From Ewingella americana (GTDB lineage Bacteria > Pseudomonadota > Gammaproteobacteria > Enterobacterales > Enterobacteriaceae): a stretch of DNA of 64,000 bases. A program made the position numbers and the translations under genes. The stretch spans positions 63,294-127,293 of the forward strand of contig NZ_RCZD01000002.1 in NCBI RefSeq assembly GCF_006438725.1, written 5' to 3'. The notes under the pieces were generated by a model. It worked only from the letters and a program-made list of their open reading frames with translations. It ran no database searches and had not been told where the DNA came from. Shown piece by piece: positions 39,317 to 47,829 of this stretch. Each line of letters starts with the position of its first letter. The stretch's first letter is position 1.

Positions 39317-39400
39317 GTGGGCCGTGCTGGATTGATTCGGTCTTCGACCTTACCCTACGGGCAACGCGTTCGCGTTGTCGTCTCGCTTCGCTCGAACCAG
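39317..39400 (-). repeat. tRNA-associated 59-bp element, copy A
   Basis: It begins with a tRNA-Lys 3' fragment (39317-39333, read as plus-strand GTGGGCCGTGCTGGATT). Then comes the 59-bp element (39334-39392) and an 8-bp CGAACCAG (39393-39400) identical to the tRNA T-arm. The element can form hairpins GGTC-TTC-GACC, CCC-TAC-GGG and CAACGCG-TT-CGCGTTG. No tRNA 5' body follows; a spacer of 45 bp leads to the first tRNA gene. Confidence 0.8.
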
Positions 39401-39445
39401 TGGTTCTCATCCTGCACTGCTTTACCGTGAGTCCCACTCAAAGAG

Positions 39446-39521
39446 TGGTGGGCCGTGCTGGATTCGAACCAGCGACCAATTGATTAAAAGTCAACTGCTC
39501 TACCAACTGAGCTAACGGCCC
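39446..39521 (-). tRNA. tRNA-Lys (UUU), copy 1 (most distal)
   Basis: The 76-nt cloverleaf has encoded CCA, anticodon loop CTTTTAA with anticodon TTT, acceptor GGGCCGT/ACGGCCC fully paired, and T-arm CTGGTTCGAATCCAG. It is identical to the other intact copies. Confidence 0.97.
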
Positions 39522-39581
39522 GCGGTATGTCGCGATACTAACGGTATTAACGGTATTCAATACGCTGCACTAATGAGGAAG

Positions 39582-39657
39582 TGGTGGGCCGTGCTGGATT
39601 CGAACCAGCGACCAATTGATTAAAAGTCAACTGCTCTACCAACTGAGCTAACGGCCC
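39582..39657 (-). tRNA. tRNA-Lys (UUU), copy 2
   Basis: Identical 76-nt tRNA-Lys with anticodon TTT and CCA end. The sequence just upstream on the minus strand side (ACGGTCTACTTCTCAAT at 39657-39674) is repeated beside copy 4. Confidence 0.97.
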
Positions 39658-39707
39658 ACGGTCTACTTCTCAATATTGCGTACTTTACAACTTTCCCCAC
39701 CTAAACA

Positions 39708-39842
39708 TGGTGGATCGTACTGGATTGATTCGGCCTTTGGCCTCACCGTCCAGGCAACGCGTTCGCGTTGTCGTCTCGCTTCGCTCGAACCAGCGACCAA
39801 TTGATTAAAAATCAACTGCTCTACCCACTGAGCTAACGGTCC
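39708..39842 (-). pseudogene. tRNA-Lys pseudogene interrupted in the T-loop by the 59-bp element (copy B)
   Basis: The halves of a tRNA-Lys flank the 59-bp element at 39727-39785, exactly between GGATT and CGAACC of the T-loop (76 + 59 = 135 bp). The acceptor stem has one mismatch (C4-A69), the anticodon loop reads TTTTTAA, and the D-loop has a T-to-G change, all consistent with loss of selection. Element hairpins are GGCC-TTT-GGCC and CAACGCG-TT-CGCGTTG. Confidence 0.88.
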
Positions 39843-39888
39843 GCAGTATGTCGCGGCAGGACGTGCGTGAGTCACAGCAAACAAGAAG

Positions 39889-39964
39889 TGGTGGGCCGTG
39901 CTGGATTCGAACCAGCGACCAATTGATTAAAAGTCAACTGCTCTACCAACTGAGCTAACGGCCC
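39889..39964 (-). tRNA. tRNA-Lys (UUU), copy 4
   Basis: An intact 76-nt tRNA-Lys identical to the other functional copies, with anticodon TTT and encoded CCA. It is flanked on its high-coordinate side by the same ACGGTCTACTTCTCAAT block as copy 2. Confidence 0.97.
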
Positions 39965-40013
39965 ACGGTCTACTTCTCAATGCTTTATATTTCGCTATGT
40001 GCACCACTTAGCG

Positions 40014-40104
40014 TGGTGGGCCGTGCTGGATTGATTTGGCCTTCGGCCTCACCCTGCGGGCAACGCGTTCGCGTTGTCGTCTCGCTTCGCTCGGCTCGAA
40101 CCAG
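40014..40104 (-). repeat. tRNA-associated 59-bp element, copy C
   Basis: It starts with a tRNA-Lys 3' fragment with CCA complement (40014-40032), then the element (40033-40096, 64 bp owing to an extra CGGCT-like duplication), then CGAACCAG (40097-40104). Hairpins are GGCC-TTC-GGCC, CCC-TGC-GGG and CAACGCG-TT-CGCGTTG. The 45-bp tail resembles that of copy A (GGTTCTCATCCTGCACTGCT). Confidence 0.8.
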
Positions 40105-40149
40105 AGGTTCTCATCCTGCACTGCTCTACTGCGAGTTCCACTTTAACAG

Positions 40150-40225
40150 TGGTGGGCCGTGCTGGATTCGAACCAGCGACCAATTGATTAAAAGTCAACT
40201 GCTCTACCAACTGAGCTAACGGCCC
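40150..40225 (-). tRNA. tRNA-Lys (UUU), copy 5 (promoter-proximal)
   Basis: An intact 76-nt tRNA-Lys, first in the transcript, with anticodon TTT and CCA end. In E. coli this junction carries alternating lysine and valine tRNAs; no valine tRNA is visible here. Confidence 0.97.
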
Positions 40226-40285
40226 GCACAAAGCTAAATCTCTCACTGCTATAACGTCTTACAGTTGCCTGGGCAACGGCGGCAT

Positions 40286-40313
40286 ATATTACTTATATAA
40301 CTTTTCAGTGCAA
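40286..40313 (-). promoter_or_regulatory. Promoter of the tRNA-Lys operon
   Basis: On the minus strand there is -35 TTGCAC (40308-40313), a 16-bp spacer and -10 TAATAT (40286-40291). A G+C-rich discriminator (GCCGCCG) follows, typical of stable-RNA promoters under stringent control. A GTTGCC/GGCAAC hairpin lies in the leader. Confidence 0.6.
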
Positions 40314-40408
40314 CGTTTAATTGAAGAAAAGGGCCTGACTGCTTGTTCTTCACGCATTCAAGCCCAGAAAACAGACGAAATCGGTATTTTCCGGGCCTGA
40401 ATAGCGAA

Positions 40409-41206
40409 TTACTGTGAAGACAAACGTTTTTGAGCTTGTTTGGCCGCATCGGTATTTGGGAACTGTTTTACGACCTGTGCATAGACGGCTTTGGCTTTAT
40501 CCACCTGCCCTTTCTCTTGCATGATCACCCCAACCTTGTACATCGCGTCCGAACTTTTTGGTGACTTGGGATAGTTTTTGACGACAAACGCATAAAAGTA
40601 AGCGGCGTCATCTTTCTTACCTTTGTTGTAATACAACTGCCCTAACCAGTAGTTGGCATTAGGCTGGTAAGTCGAATTCGGGTACTGCTTGATAAATGCC
40701 TGGAAGGCAGAAATAGCCTGATCGTACTGTTTCTTTTCCAGAGCAAGTGAAACCGCAGCATTGTAGTCACTGTTTTCATCACCAGTACTGGCAGGAACCT
40801 GCGCAGGGGCTGAAGTGGATGAATCAGTCGCCGCACCCGCGGCAGCTCCGGCAGCAGCGCCTGAGGCGGCAGCTGTCGCATTACCAGTAGAACTCTGGCT
40901 GCTAAGGCTGTCCATCTGCTGATAGATTTGCTTTTGACGGTCAACGACCTGACTTAACTGATATTGGTTTTCCTGAATTTGACCACGAAGAGAGTCAATA
41001 TCGCGTTGGGAGTCAGAGAGTTGTTGCTGAAGTTGAGTTAATAGCTGGCTATGAGCGTTAGAAATACGCTCCAGAGAGGTGACTCGATCTTCAATCGAGC
41101 CTGAGCCGACATCACTGATTGGCGCTTGGGCAGTAGCGGCCCATGGGACCGCTACGCCAACCAGTAACGACAGACTCAACAGGTGAGTTCTGAAGTTACT
41201 GCTCAT
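40409..41206 (-). CDS. cpoB: Cell division coordinator CpoB
   Basis: CpoB is a periplasmic protein linking PBP1B and the Tol complex during constriction. The 265-residue precursor has a signal peptide ending ATAQA (about 27) and a trimerising coiled coil (about 38-100, SIEDRVTSLERISNAHSQLL). An Ala/Ser-rich linker follows (about 105-145), then TPR repeats (YNAAVSLALEKKQYDQAISA; YWLGQLYYNKGKKDDAAY). It is the last gene of the tol-pal cluster, 9 nt after pal. Confidence 0.95.
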   Translation of the reverse strand: MSSNFRTHLLSLSLLVGVAVPWAATAQAPISDVGSGSIEDRVTSLERISNAHSQLLTQLQQQLSDSQRDIDSLRGQIQENQYQLSQVVDRQKQIYQQMDSLSSQSSTGNATAAASGAAAGAAAGAATDSSTSAPAQVPASTGDENSDYNAAVSLALEKKQYDQAISAFQAFIKQYPNSTYQPNANYWLGQLYYNKGKKDDAAYFYAFVVKNYPKSPKSSDAMYKVGVIMQEKGQVDKAKAVYAQVVKQFPNTDAAKQAQKRLSSQ

Positions 41207-41215
41207 GCGACTCTC

Positions 41216-41725
41216 TTAGTATACCAGTACGGCACGACGGTTTTTAGCGTAAGCCGCTTCGTCATGGCCCAGTACAGCTGGTTTTTCTTTACCGTAAGAA
41301 ACGATAGAGATTTGATCAGCAGAAACGCCTTTGCCTTGCAGATACATTTTAACTGCAGTAGCACGACGCTCACCCAGAGCGATGTTGTATTCCGGAGTAC
41401 CACGTTCATCCGCATGACCTTCAACAGTCACTTTGTATGAAGGGTTACTGCGCAGGAATGCTGCATGCGCGTCCAGCATTTGAGCGAAGTCAGAAGCGAT
41501 ATCGTATTTGTCTAAGCCAAAGTAAACGATATTGTTCTTTTGCAGTTCTTGCATCTGCAGACGTGCTTGCTCTTCAGAAGACATGTTGCCGCTTTCTGCA
41601 CCAGTGCCAGCGCCAGCGCCCATACCAGATTGGCCATTGTCTGCGCTTTTGTGAGAACTACACGCGGCGATTGCCAGTACAGGCACAGCCAGCAGCAGCC
41701 CTTTAAGCACTTTGTTCAGTTGCAT
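41216..41725 (-). CDS. pal: Peptidoglycan-associated lipoprotein Pal
   Basis: Pal is an outer-membrane lipoprotein that binds peptidoglycan and TolB. The 169-residue precursor has the lipobox LAIAAC with Cys22 and a Gly/Ala-rich linker. An OmpA-like domain contains [19 protein letters not shown] and RRAVLVY at the end. The ATG at 41725 ([11 protein letters not shown]) follows AAGGAT; longer in-frame starts would disturb the signal peptide. Confidence 0.97.
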   Translation of the reverse strand: MQLNKVLKGLLLAVPVLAIAACSSHKSADNGQSGMGAGAGTGAESGNMSSEEQARLQMQELQKNNIVYFGLDKYDIASDFAQMLDAHAAFLRSNPSYKVTVEGHADERGTPEYNIALGERRATAVKMYLQGKGVSADQISIVSYGKEKPAVLGHDEAAYAKNRRAVLVY

Positions 41726-41769
41726 CTCGTTGATCCTTTTATAATTTGCCATACATAGTTACATATGCA

Positions 41770-43062
41770 TCACAGGTACGGCGACCAGGCAGGAAATTTT
41801 ACCTGTCCATCAGTCGCCGGAAGACGCGCTTTGAAACGCCCATCAGTCGAGACCAACTGCAACACGGAACCCAGTCCTTGAGAGGAGCTGTAAATAACCA
41901 TGGTGCCATTTGGTGCGATACTAGGCGTCTCATCCAGGAACGTGTCCGTTAAAACTTGAACGGCTCCCGTTACCAGATCTTGTTTAGCGATGTGCTGGGA
42001 ACCACCATTGGTGCTTACCATAACCAGGAATTTACCATCCGTGCTTATATCAGAGTCCTGATTCTGAGAACCTTCCCAGGTCAGGCGCTGAGGCGCACCG
42101 CCATTAATATTTACTTTATACAACTGCGGACGACCGCCCTGATCCGAGGTGAAAGCCAGGTTCTGGCTGTCGGGGAACCAGGTTGGCTCAGTATTGTTGC
42201 TACGACCGTCGGTAACCTGGCTGATTTGACCTGAGCCCAGATTCATTACATATACGTTCAGACTGCCGCCTTTGGACAAGGCAAACGCCAATTTACTTCC
42301 ATCAGGCGAGAATGCTGGCGCACCGTTATGGCGTGGGAACGAAGCTATTTGCTTGATCGCACCATTAGACAGAGTTTGCACCACCAACGCAGAACGACCG
42401 CTTTCAAACGTCACATACGCCAGTTTGCTGCCGTCTGGTGACCATGCCGGTGACATGAGAGGTTCCGGGGAACGGTGAACAACGAATTGGTTGAAGCCAT
42501 CGTAATCAGCAACACGCAGTTCGTACGGGAATTTACCACCGTTGGTCTGCACAATGTAAGCAATACGTGTACGGAACGCGCCTTTAATACTGGTCAGCTT
42601 CTCAAACACTTCGTCGCTGGCAGTATGGGCTGAGTAACGTAACCACTGCTTGGTAATTTGGTACTGGTTTTGTGCCAGAACGGTACCCGGAGAACCCGCA
42701 GTATCCACTAACTGGTAAGAAACCAAATATTTACCATCAGCACTTGGCTGAACCTGGCCGACAACGACCGCGTCAATACCTAAAGCGGTCCAGGCTGCAG
42801 GCGTGACTTCTGCTGCGCTTGACGGTTGCTGAGGCAAGCGGGATACATCAATCGGGTTAAATTTACCGCTGTTACGTAAATCAGCCGCCACAATGGCGCC
42901 AATATCTTCAGGTGGAGCACCCGGGCCGGCCCATTTAAACGGCACAACACCGATTGGGCGAGCGGTATCCACCCCCTGAGTAATTTCAATGCGAACTTCT
43001 GCGTGTAACACAGATGCCCACAGTATCAAAAGGCCGAACGCTACTCGAAATGCCTGCTTCAT
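41770..43062 (-). CDS. tolB: Tol-Pal system beta-propeller protein TolB
   Basis: TolB is a periplasmic protein that shuttles between TolA and Pal. The 430-residue precursor has a signal peptide ending SVLHAE, an N-terminal alpha/beta domain, and a six-bladed propeller with repeated [19 protein letters not shown]-type blades. The ATG at 43062 follows GGGAG; an upstream start adds 22 residues without homology. Confidence 0.97.
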   Translation of the reverse strand: MKQAFRVAFGLLILWASVLHAEVRIEITQGVDTARPIGVVPFKWAGPGAPPEDIGAIVAADLRNSGKFNPIDVSRLPQQPSSAAEVTPAAWTALGIDAVVVGQVQPSADGKYLVSYQLVDTAGSPGTVLAQNQYQITKQWLRYSAHTASDEVFEKLTSIKGAFRTRIAYIVQTNGGKFPYELRVADYDGFNQFVVHRSPEPLMSPAWSPDGSKLAYVTFESGRSALVVQTLSNGAIKQIASFPRHNGAPAFSPDGSKLAFALSKGGSLNVYVMNLGSGQISQVTDGRSNNTEPTWFPDSQNLAFTSDQGGRPQLYKVNINGGAPQRLTWEGSQNQDSDISTDGKFLVMVSTNGGSQHIAKQDLVTGAVQVLTDTFLDETPSIAPNGTMVIYSSSQGLGSVLQLVSTDGRFKARLPATDGQVKFPAWSPYL

Positions 43063-43194
43063 TGTATCTCCCTTATCTGGACCAATCTGCCCGCGATAAT
43101 TTAGCAGAATTTTAACAAACCAACGCACACAAAACTAGAATTTCACCCTGCATACCATAGTAAAAGTCTGAAAAGACACTATTTTCAACAATCA

Positions 43195-44424
43195 CTATGG
43201 CTTGAAGTCTAATGGCGCATTTTTAAAGACGTCATAAACGGCTTCTGAAGGCGGTTTAGGGAACTTCGCCTGTCTCGCGGCGGCAAGCGCCGCCTGGCAG
43301 AGCGCAGGATCACCGCCTTCTGCCTTCACGTCAATCAGTAAACCATCTGGTGCCATTTTAACGCGCAACGTACAGGTTTTACCTGCATAAGATGATGCGT
43401 CATAGAATTTACTCTCAATAGCGGCCTTAATCTGGCTACCATAGTTAGCAATATCTGCACCGGATGCTCCAGCCTTTTTCTGTGTTCCCTTCCCTGCCGG
43501 AGCTGTAGCCCCGCCAGCAGCGCCACCGCCTTTCGGGGCGTTCTTAGAATCGGCCAAACCACCTAAAAGATCGTCGACAGACTCAGATTGCTTGGCAGCG
43601 GCAGCCGCAGCCGCTTTCTTGTCTGCAGCGGCCTTTTTGGCAGCAGCGGCAGCTTCGGCTTTCTTCTCAGCAGCGGCATCGGCCTTGGCTTGTGCAGCAT
43701 CCGCTTTAGCCTGTGCTGCAGCCTCGGCGGCAGCTTCTTTTGCGTCAGCGGCAGCCTGTTTCTTGGCCTCAGCTTCGGCCTGTTTTTTGGCATCGGCTTC
43801 AGCTTGTTTCTTTGCCGCTGTTGCCGCAGCAGCCGCTTCGGCTTCGGCCTGTTTTTTGGCTTCGGTGGCGGCTTTCTTCTGTGCATCCGCCGCAGTTTTC
43901 GCCGCTTTATCTGCTTCGGCTTTCGCCTTGGCAGCAGCATCGGTTTGAGCTTTTGCAGCCTCCGCCTTGGCTTTCGCCGCCGCGTCTTCAGCTTGTTTTT
44001 GTTGTTCCTGCGCCTGTTTCTGTTGTTCGGCGGCTTGTTTTTGTTGCTTAGCGTCTTCCTGAGCCTGCTTGGCGTCGTCCTGTGCCTGCAAACGCTCTTT
44101 CTCTAATTCTTTCAGTCTCTGCTGCTCTGCTGCCTGCTTCTGCTGAAGTTCTTCAGCCTGCTGCTCAGATTTTTTCTGGCGGGATTGCGCGGCACGTTGT
44201 GCATCAGCTGATTGCTGCTGCTGGCGGTTGTACTGATCGACCACGGCACCCGGATCAACCATGACAGCTGAGATATCACTCCCACCGCCACCACCACTCA
44301 TGCTGGTATCTTCGGCCAGCGATCCCACGATCAGCAGGGCTATTATGATGATATGCAGAACGACCGAAACAATAACGGCGCGTTTGAGCTTATCGTTTTG
44401 TTCAGTTGCAGTTGCCTTTACCAA
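43195..44424 (-). CDS. tolA: Tol-Pal system protein TolA
   Basis: TolA transmits proton-motive force from TolQR to the outer membrane. The 409-residue protein has one N-terminal membrane helix (about 14-35, VIVSVVLHIIIIALLIV). A very long Ala/Lys/Gln/Glu-rich helical domain follows (about 60-300). The globular C-terminal domain III contains GKTCTLRVKMAPDGLLIDV and GGDPALCQAALAA with two cysteines. The repetitive helix produces long but meaningless reading frames on the other strand. Confidence 0.95.
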   Translation of the reverse strand: MVKATATEQNDKLKRAVIVSVVLHIIIIALLIVGSLAEDTSMSGGGGGSDISAVMVDPGAVVDQYNRQQQQSADAQRAAQSRQKKSEQQAEELQQKQAAEQQRLKELEKERLQAQDDAKQAQEDAKQQKQAAEQQKQAQEQQKQAEDAAAKAKAEAAKAQTDAAAKAKAEADKAAKTAADAQKKAATEAKKQAEAEAAAAATAAKKQAEADAKKQAEAEAKKQAAADAKEAAAEAAAQAKADAAQAKADAAAEKKAEAAAAAKKAAADKKAAAAAAAKQSESVDDLLGGLADSKNAPKGGGAAGGATAPAGKGTQKKAGASGADIANYGSQIKAAIESKFYDASSYAGKTCTLRVKMAPDGLLIDVKAEGGDPALCQAALAAARQAKFPKPPSEAVYDVFKNAPLDFKP

Positions 44425-44551
44425 AATAGATTTCCCAACACAGGATGGCCAAAAACCCGGGTTTCTTCAGCGCCAGTTATCGCTACGCAGACAACCGCTT
44501 TCTCAGGCTAAGAAAAGCCGGGCTTCCAATAAGTGTTACAAATGCCTATCG

Positions 44552-44983
44552 TTAGATAGGTTGTGTCATCAGTCCGACAGATTTAACACCTGCCTGATGC
44601 AGCATATTCAATGCCTTGATGATCTCATCATAGGGCACATCTTTGGCCCCACCGATCAGGAAAACCGTTTTCGGATTAGCTTTAATACGGTTAGCGGCTT
44701 CCGCCACAACCTGCTGCTCCGGCAACTGTTCCATACGTTGATGATCCACCACGATGGTGTATTGCCCCACACCGGAAACTTCAACAATGACCGGCGGGTT
44801 ATCATCACTGGACACTGTTTTTGAGTCTGTCGCATCAGGAAGATCAACTTCCACACTTTGCGTAATGATTGGGGCTGTCGCCATAAAAATCAGCAGCAGA
44901 ACCAAGAGCACGTCAAGCAGCGGAACGATGTTGATCTCCGACTTACCTTCACGACGGTTACGACGACCTCGAACTCGAGCCAT
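44552..44983 (-). CDS. tolR: Tol-Pal system protein TolR
   Basis: TolR is an inner-membrane component homologous to ExbD and MotB. The 143-residue protein has a single membrane helix with the proton-pathway aspartate Asp24 (VPLLDVLLVLLLIFM) and a periplasmic domain (PPVIVEVSGVGQYTIVVD; NPKTVFLIGGAKDVPYDEI). It lies 11 nt after tolQ. Confidence 0.96.
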   Translation of the reverse strand: MARVRGRRNRREGKSEINIVPLLDVLLVLLLIFMATAPIITQSVEVDLPDATDSKTVSSDDNPPVIVEVSGVGQYTIVVDHQRMEQLPEQQVVAEAANRIKANPKTVFLIGGAKDVPYDEIIKALNMLHQAGVKSVGLMTQPI

Positions 44984-44994
44984 GCTATCCCCCT

Positions 44995-45684
44995 TTAGTT
45001 ACTGCTGCTTTCGCGAGAGAAAGCCTGACGGTGCAGGATAGCCGTGAATTCTTCCATGAAGTTATCGTAGTTTTGTTCGAGCTTGTTCACACGCTGGTTC
45101 AGACGGTTGTAGGCCATAACCGCAGGGATCGCGGCGAAAAGACCGATTGCGGTGGCAATCAATGCCTCGGCAATACCGGGAGCAACCATCTGCAAGGTAG
45201 CTTGTTTGACAGAACCTAAACCAATGAAGGCGTGCATGATACCCCAGACCGTACCAAACAGACCGATGTACGGGCTGATGGAACCAACGGTACCCAGGAA
45301 TGGAATGTGCATTTCAAGCGATTCAAGCTCGCGGTTAAAGGAGATACGCATCGCACGTGAAGAGCCTTCAATTACTGACTCTGGCGCGTGACTGTTTGCA
45401 CGGTGCAAACGGGCGAACTCTTTAAAACCTGAATGGAAAATCTGTTCGGCGCCGGTGAGACTCTCACGGCGGCCCTGGCTTTCCTGGTAAAGGCGTGAAA
45501 GCTCAATACCGGACCAGAATTTATCTTCAAACGCTTCTGCCTCGCGGGTAGCTGCATTCAGTACTTTCGTACGTTGAATGATGATCGCCCAAGATGCGAC
45601 AGAGAAGCACACCAGAATAAGCATAATCAGCTTAACCAGAATGCTGGCCTTTAAAAACAAATCAAGCATGTTCATGTCAGTCAC
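44995..45684 (-). CDS. tolQ: Tol-Pal system protein TolQ
   Basis: TolQ is the three-helix inner-membrane ion-channel subunit homologous to ExbB and MotA. The 229-residue protein shows [20 protein letters not shown] (TM1), [20 protein letters not shown] (TM2) and [20 protein letters not shown] (TM3). It overlaps ybgC by 4 nt. Confidence 0.96.
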   Translation of the reverse strand: MTDMNMLDLFLKASILVKLIMLILVCFSVASWAIIIQRTKVLNAATREAEAFEDKFWSGIELSRLYQESQGRRESLTGAEQIFHSGFKEFARLHRANSHAPESVIEGSSRAMRISFNRELESLEMHIPFLGTVGSISPYIGLFGTVWGIMHAFIGLGSVKQATLQMVAPGIAEALIATAIGLFAAIPAVMAYNRLNQRVNKLEQNYDNFMEEFTAILHRQAFSRESSSN

Positions 45685-46085
45685 TGCTTAAACTCCGCGA
45701 CAATAGACTTAGGAAGCGCTTTCGGCTTCATTTGGTGTGGATCGATGCATGCAATCAACACTTCTGCAAAACTCAGAAGGTTACCGCTCGCATCAAGAAT
45801 TCGTTGTGCAAAAGTAAGGGAAGCCCCCCGGATAGACGTTATCTCACTTTGGACTTCAAGCAGGTCATCGAGACGAGCAGGAGCCAAATATTCGACCGTC
45901 ATGCGGCGGACAGCAAAAGCGACGTGTTCATCCAGCAACTGCTGCTGGTGAAAATTGCGTTGGCGCAACATCTCTGTGCGAGCCCTTTCATAAAAGGCGA
46001 CGTATCGGGCGTGATAGACCACCCCTCCCGCGTCTGTGTCTTCGTAGTAGACACGAACCGGCCATCGGAACAACGAATTACTCAC
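45681..46085 (-). CDS. ybgC: Acyl-CoA thioesterase YbgC (Tol-Pal associated)
   Basis: This hotdog-fold thioesterase has been linked to phospholipid metabolism near the Tol complex. With the GTG start at 46085 the protein has 134 residues, exactly the E. coli length. The active-site Asp18 is in [15 protein letters not shown]. The sequence upstream of the GTG has no homology. It is the first gene of the tol-pal operon. Confidence 0.94.
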   Translation of the reverse strand: MSNSLFRWPVRVYYEDTDAGGVVYHARYVAFYERARTEMLRQRNFHQQQLLDEHVAFAVRRMTVEYLAPARLDDLLEVQSEITSIRGASLTFAQRILDASGNLLSFAEVLIACIDPHQMKPKALPKSIVAEFKQ

Positions 46086-46173
46086 TCTACATCCCGTAAT
46101 GCAATTTGACGGGCCTACTATACGCAAGAGCTTTCAGGTTGGGAATGGCTTGTTGGTCGAGAATGCAAATAAT

Positions 46174-46194
46174 TATGGGCCTGAATGGCCCATA
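46174..46194. terminator. Hairpin between the cyd and tol operons
   Basis: TATGGGCC (46174-46181) pairs with GGCCCATA (46187-46194) over a 5-nt loop. On the minus strand AATTATTT follows, a weak terminator for ybgE. Confidence 0.6.
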
Positions 46195-46235
46195 GGAAAA
46201 GTCGTGTAAATATCTATCAATATTAGATAAACAAA

Positions 46236-46529
46236 CTAGCTAAAAAAGTAAAGAAGCCCTGCCAGCAGGATAATCATCGCGGGGAGCGGAGAAAAGAACG
46301 CTTTCCATACAGACCGATGAGGATGAAAACCAAAACCATGAATCAGTCCAGTGCATACTGCCCAGATCAGAATGATCCCATGCCAGACTTCCAGCTTGCT
46401 GGTTGATGATGCAAATTGGCCAGGTTGCCAAAACACGCACCCTGCCAACACGAGGGCCATTGCGAGTGAAAGGGCCCGCAAGGGGCCCTTGTCAGTAATG
46501 GCATACAGTTTGTCAGCGAGCAAACTCAT
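46236..46529 (-). CDS. ybgE: Cyd operon protein YbgE
   Basis: This 97-residue inner-membrane protein has about three hydrophobic helices (ALSLAMALVLAGCVFW; IILIWAVCTGLIHG; LPAMIILLAGLLYFF). It shares one nucleotide with the cydX stop (TAATG). Members of the family accompany cydAB; the function is not established. Confidence 0.92.
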   Translation of the reverse strand: MSLLADKLYAITDKGPLRALSLAMALVLAGCVFWQPGQFASSTSKLEVWHGIILIWAVCTGLIHGFGFHPHRSVWKAFFSPLPAMIILLAGLLYFFS

Positions 46530-46648
46530 TATTGCCCATCTTTCGCTGCAGCGGCTTTGTTCTCTTCATTGTGCTCGTAAGCCAGCGCCGTAATAATACC
46601 GAACGAACAGGCCAGCAGCGTTCCGAGGATCCAGGCAAAATACCACAT
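46529..46648 (-). CDS. cydX: Cytochrome bd-I small subunit CydX
   Basis: The 39-residue single-span protein starts MWYFAWILGTLLACSFGIIT and ends with a charged tail (EHNEENKAAAAKDG). It stabilises the haem groups of cytochrome bd. It lies 27 nt after cydB and overlaps ybgE by one nucleotide. Confidence 0.95.
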   Translation of the reverse strand: MWYFAWILGTLLACSFGIITALAYEHNEENKAAAAKDGQ

Positions 46649-46675
46649 GGTGTTATCTCCCGTTCAGTTGAACGA

Positions 46676-47815
46676 TTAGTACAAAGAGTGTTTGTTGTTG
46701 TCGATGTAAGTTTTGTCGAGACGACCAAACATCTTGTAATACGCCCAACTGGTGTAGATAAGGATGATCGGCACGAAGATACAGGCTACAACGGTCATCA
46801 CTTTCAACGTCAACAGGCTGGAAGTTGCATCCCACATCGTCAGGCTGACATCAGGCGTAGTGCTTGATGGCATAACGAACGGGAACATGGTGATCCCCGC
46901 CGTCAGGATCACACAGGCAATGGTCAGTGAAGACGACACAAATGCCAGCGCACCTTTATTGATACGAGAGAACAGGATAGTCAGCAGTGGCAGAATGACA
47001 CCCAATGCCGGAACAGCCCACAGGCCTGGCATTTTGTTGTAATTAAGCAACCACGCGCCAGCCTGATGCGCCACCGTTTTGCGCAGCGGGTTAGACTGCC
47101 CTGCCGTATCCAGTGCAGACGTCACCACGAAGCCATCGATACCTTTCACCAGCCAGACGCCGGCAATCAGGAAACAGACCATCATGACAAGTGCAGAAAT
47201 CTGCGACGCTGCCCGGCTACGCAAGTGCAGCTCACCGGTGGTACGCATTTGCAGATAAGTCGCACCCTGCGCGATAAGCATCGTCAGGCTGACAACCCCC
47301 GCCAGCAAGCCGAACGGATTGAGCAACTGCAGCAAGCTGCCGGTGTAATAAAGGCGCAGATATTCATCGATATGGAAAGGCACACCTAACAGCAGGTTGC
47401 CGAACGCCACGCCGAATACCAGTGCAGGCACGAAGCTACCAATGAAGATGCCCCAGTCCCACATGCCACGCCAGCGTGGGCTTTCCAGTTTAGAACGGTA
47501 GTCAAAGCCTAATGGGCGGAAGAACAAGGCGCACAGCACCAGAATCATCGCGCCGTAGAAGCCGGAGAAGGCAGCGGCATACACCATCGGCCAGGCAGCA
47601 AACAACGCGCCACCGGCTGTGATGAGCCAGACCTGGTTACCGTCCCAGTGCGGGGCAATGGAGTTAATCATCACGCGGCGGTCAGTATCGGATTTACCGA
47701 TGATCCGCAGCAGGATGCCCACGCCCATATCGAATCCATCGGTGACGGCGAAACCAATAAACAGTACGCCGATCAACACCCACCAGATGAACCGTAAAAC
47801 TTCATAATCAAACAT
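46676..47815 (-). CDS. cydB: Cytochrome bd-I ubiquinol oxidase subunit II
   Basis: CydB is an integral membrane subunit of the high-affinity oxygen reductase. The 379-residue protein starts MFDYEVLRFIWWVLIGVLFI, continues with GFDMGVGILLRIIGK, and has several membrane helices including HWDGNQVWLITAGGALFAAW. It begins 14 nt after cydA. Confidence 0.97.
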   Translation of the reverse strand: MFDYEVLRFIWWVLIGVLFIGFAVTDGFDMGVGILLRIIGKSDTDRRVMINSIAPHWDGNQVWLITAGGALFAAWPMVYAAAFSGFYGAMILVLCALFFRPLGFDYRSKLESPRWRGMWDWGIFIGSFVPALVFGVAFGNLLLGVPFHIDEYLRLYYTGSLLQLLNPFGLLAGVVSLTMLIAQGATYLQMRTTGELHLRSRAASQISALVMMVCFLIAGVWLVKGIDGFVVTSALDTAGQSNPLRKTVAHQAGAWLLNYNKMPGLWAVPALGVILPLLTILFSRINKGALAFVSSSLTIACVILTAGITMFPFVMPSSTTPDVSLTMWDATSSLLTLKVMTVVACIFVPIILIYTSWAYYKMFGRLDKTYIDNNKHSLY

Positions 47816-47829
47816 ATGTGGACTCCCTA

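Noticed and set aside
39205-39483. Small frames ending in VGRAGFEPATN-like sequence in the tRNA region (also 39980-40219)
   Set aside because: They run through tRNA-Lys genes and the 59-bp elements; such tRNA-derived frames are common false annotations.
39317-40225. CRISPR-like array in the repeat-rich tRNA region
   Set aside because: The repeats are tRNA genes and the 59-bp element with irregular spacing; there are no unique spacers of constant length and no cas genes.
43155-43200. CCATAGT ... ACTATGG inverted repeat at the tolA stop
   Set aside because: Only 7 bp arms, a 32-nt loop and AT-rich; too weak for a functional claim.
43588-44106. Leu/Phe/Gly-rich and Ala-rich frames antisense to tolA
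   Set aside because: They arise from the Ala/Lys/Gln repeats of TolA read in reverse; apparent membrane-protein character is an artefact.
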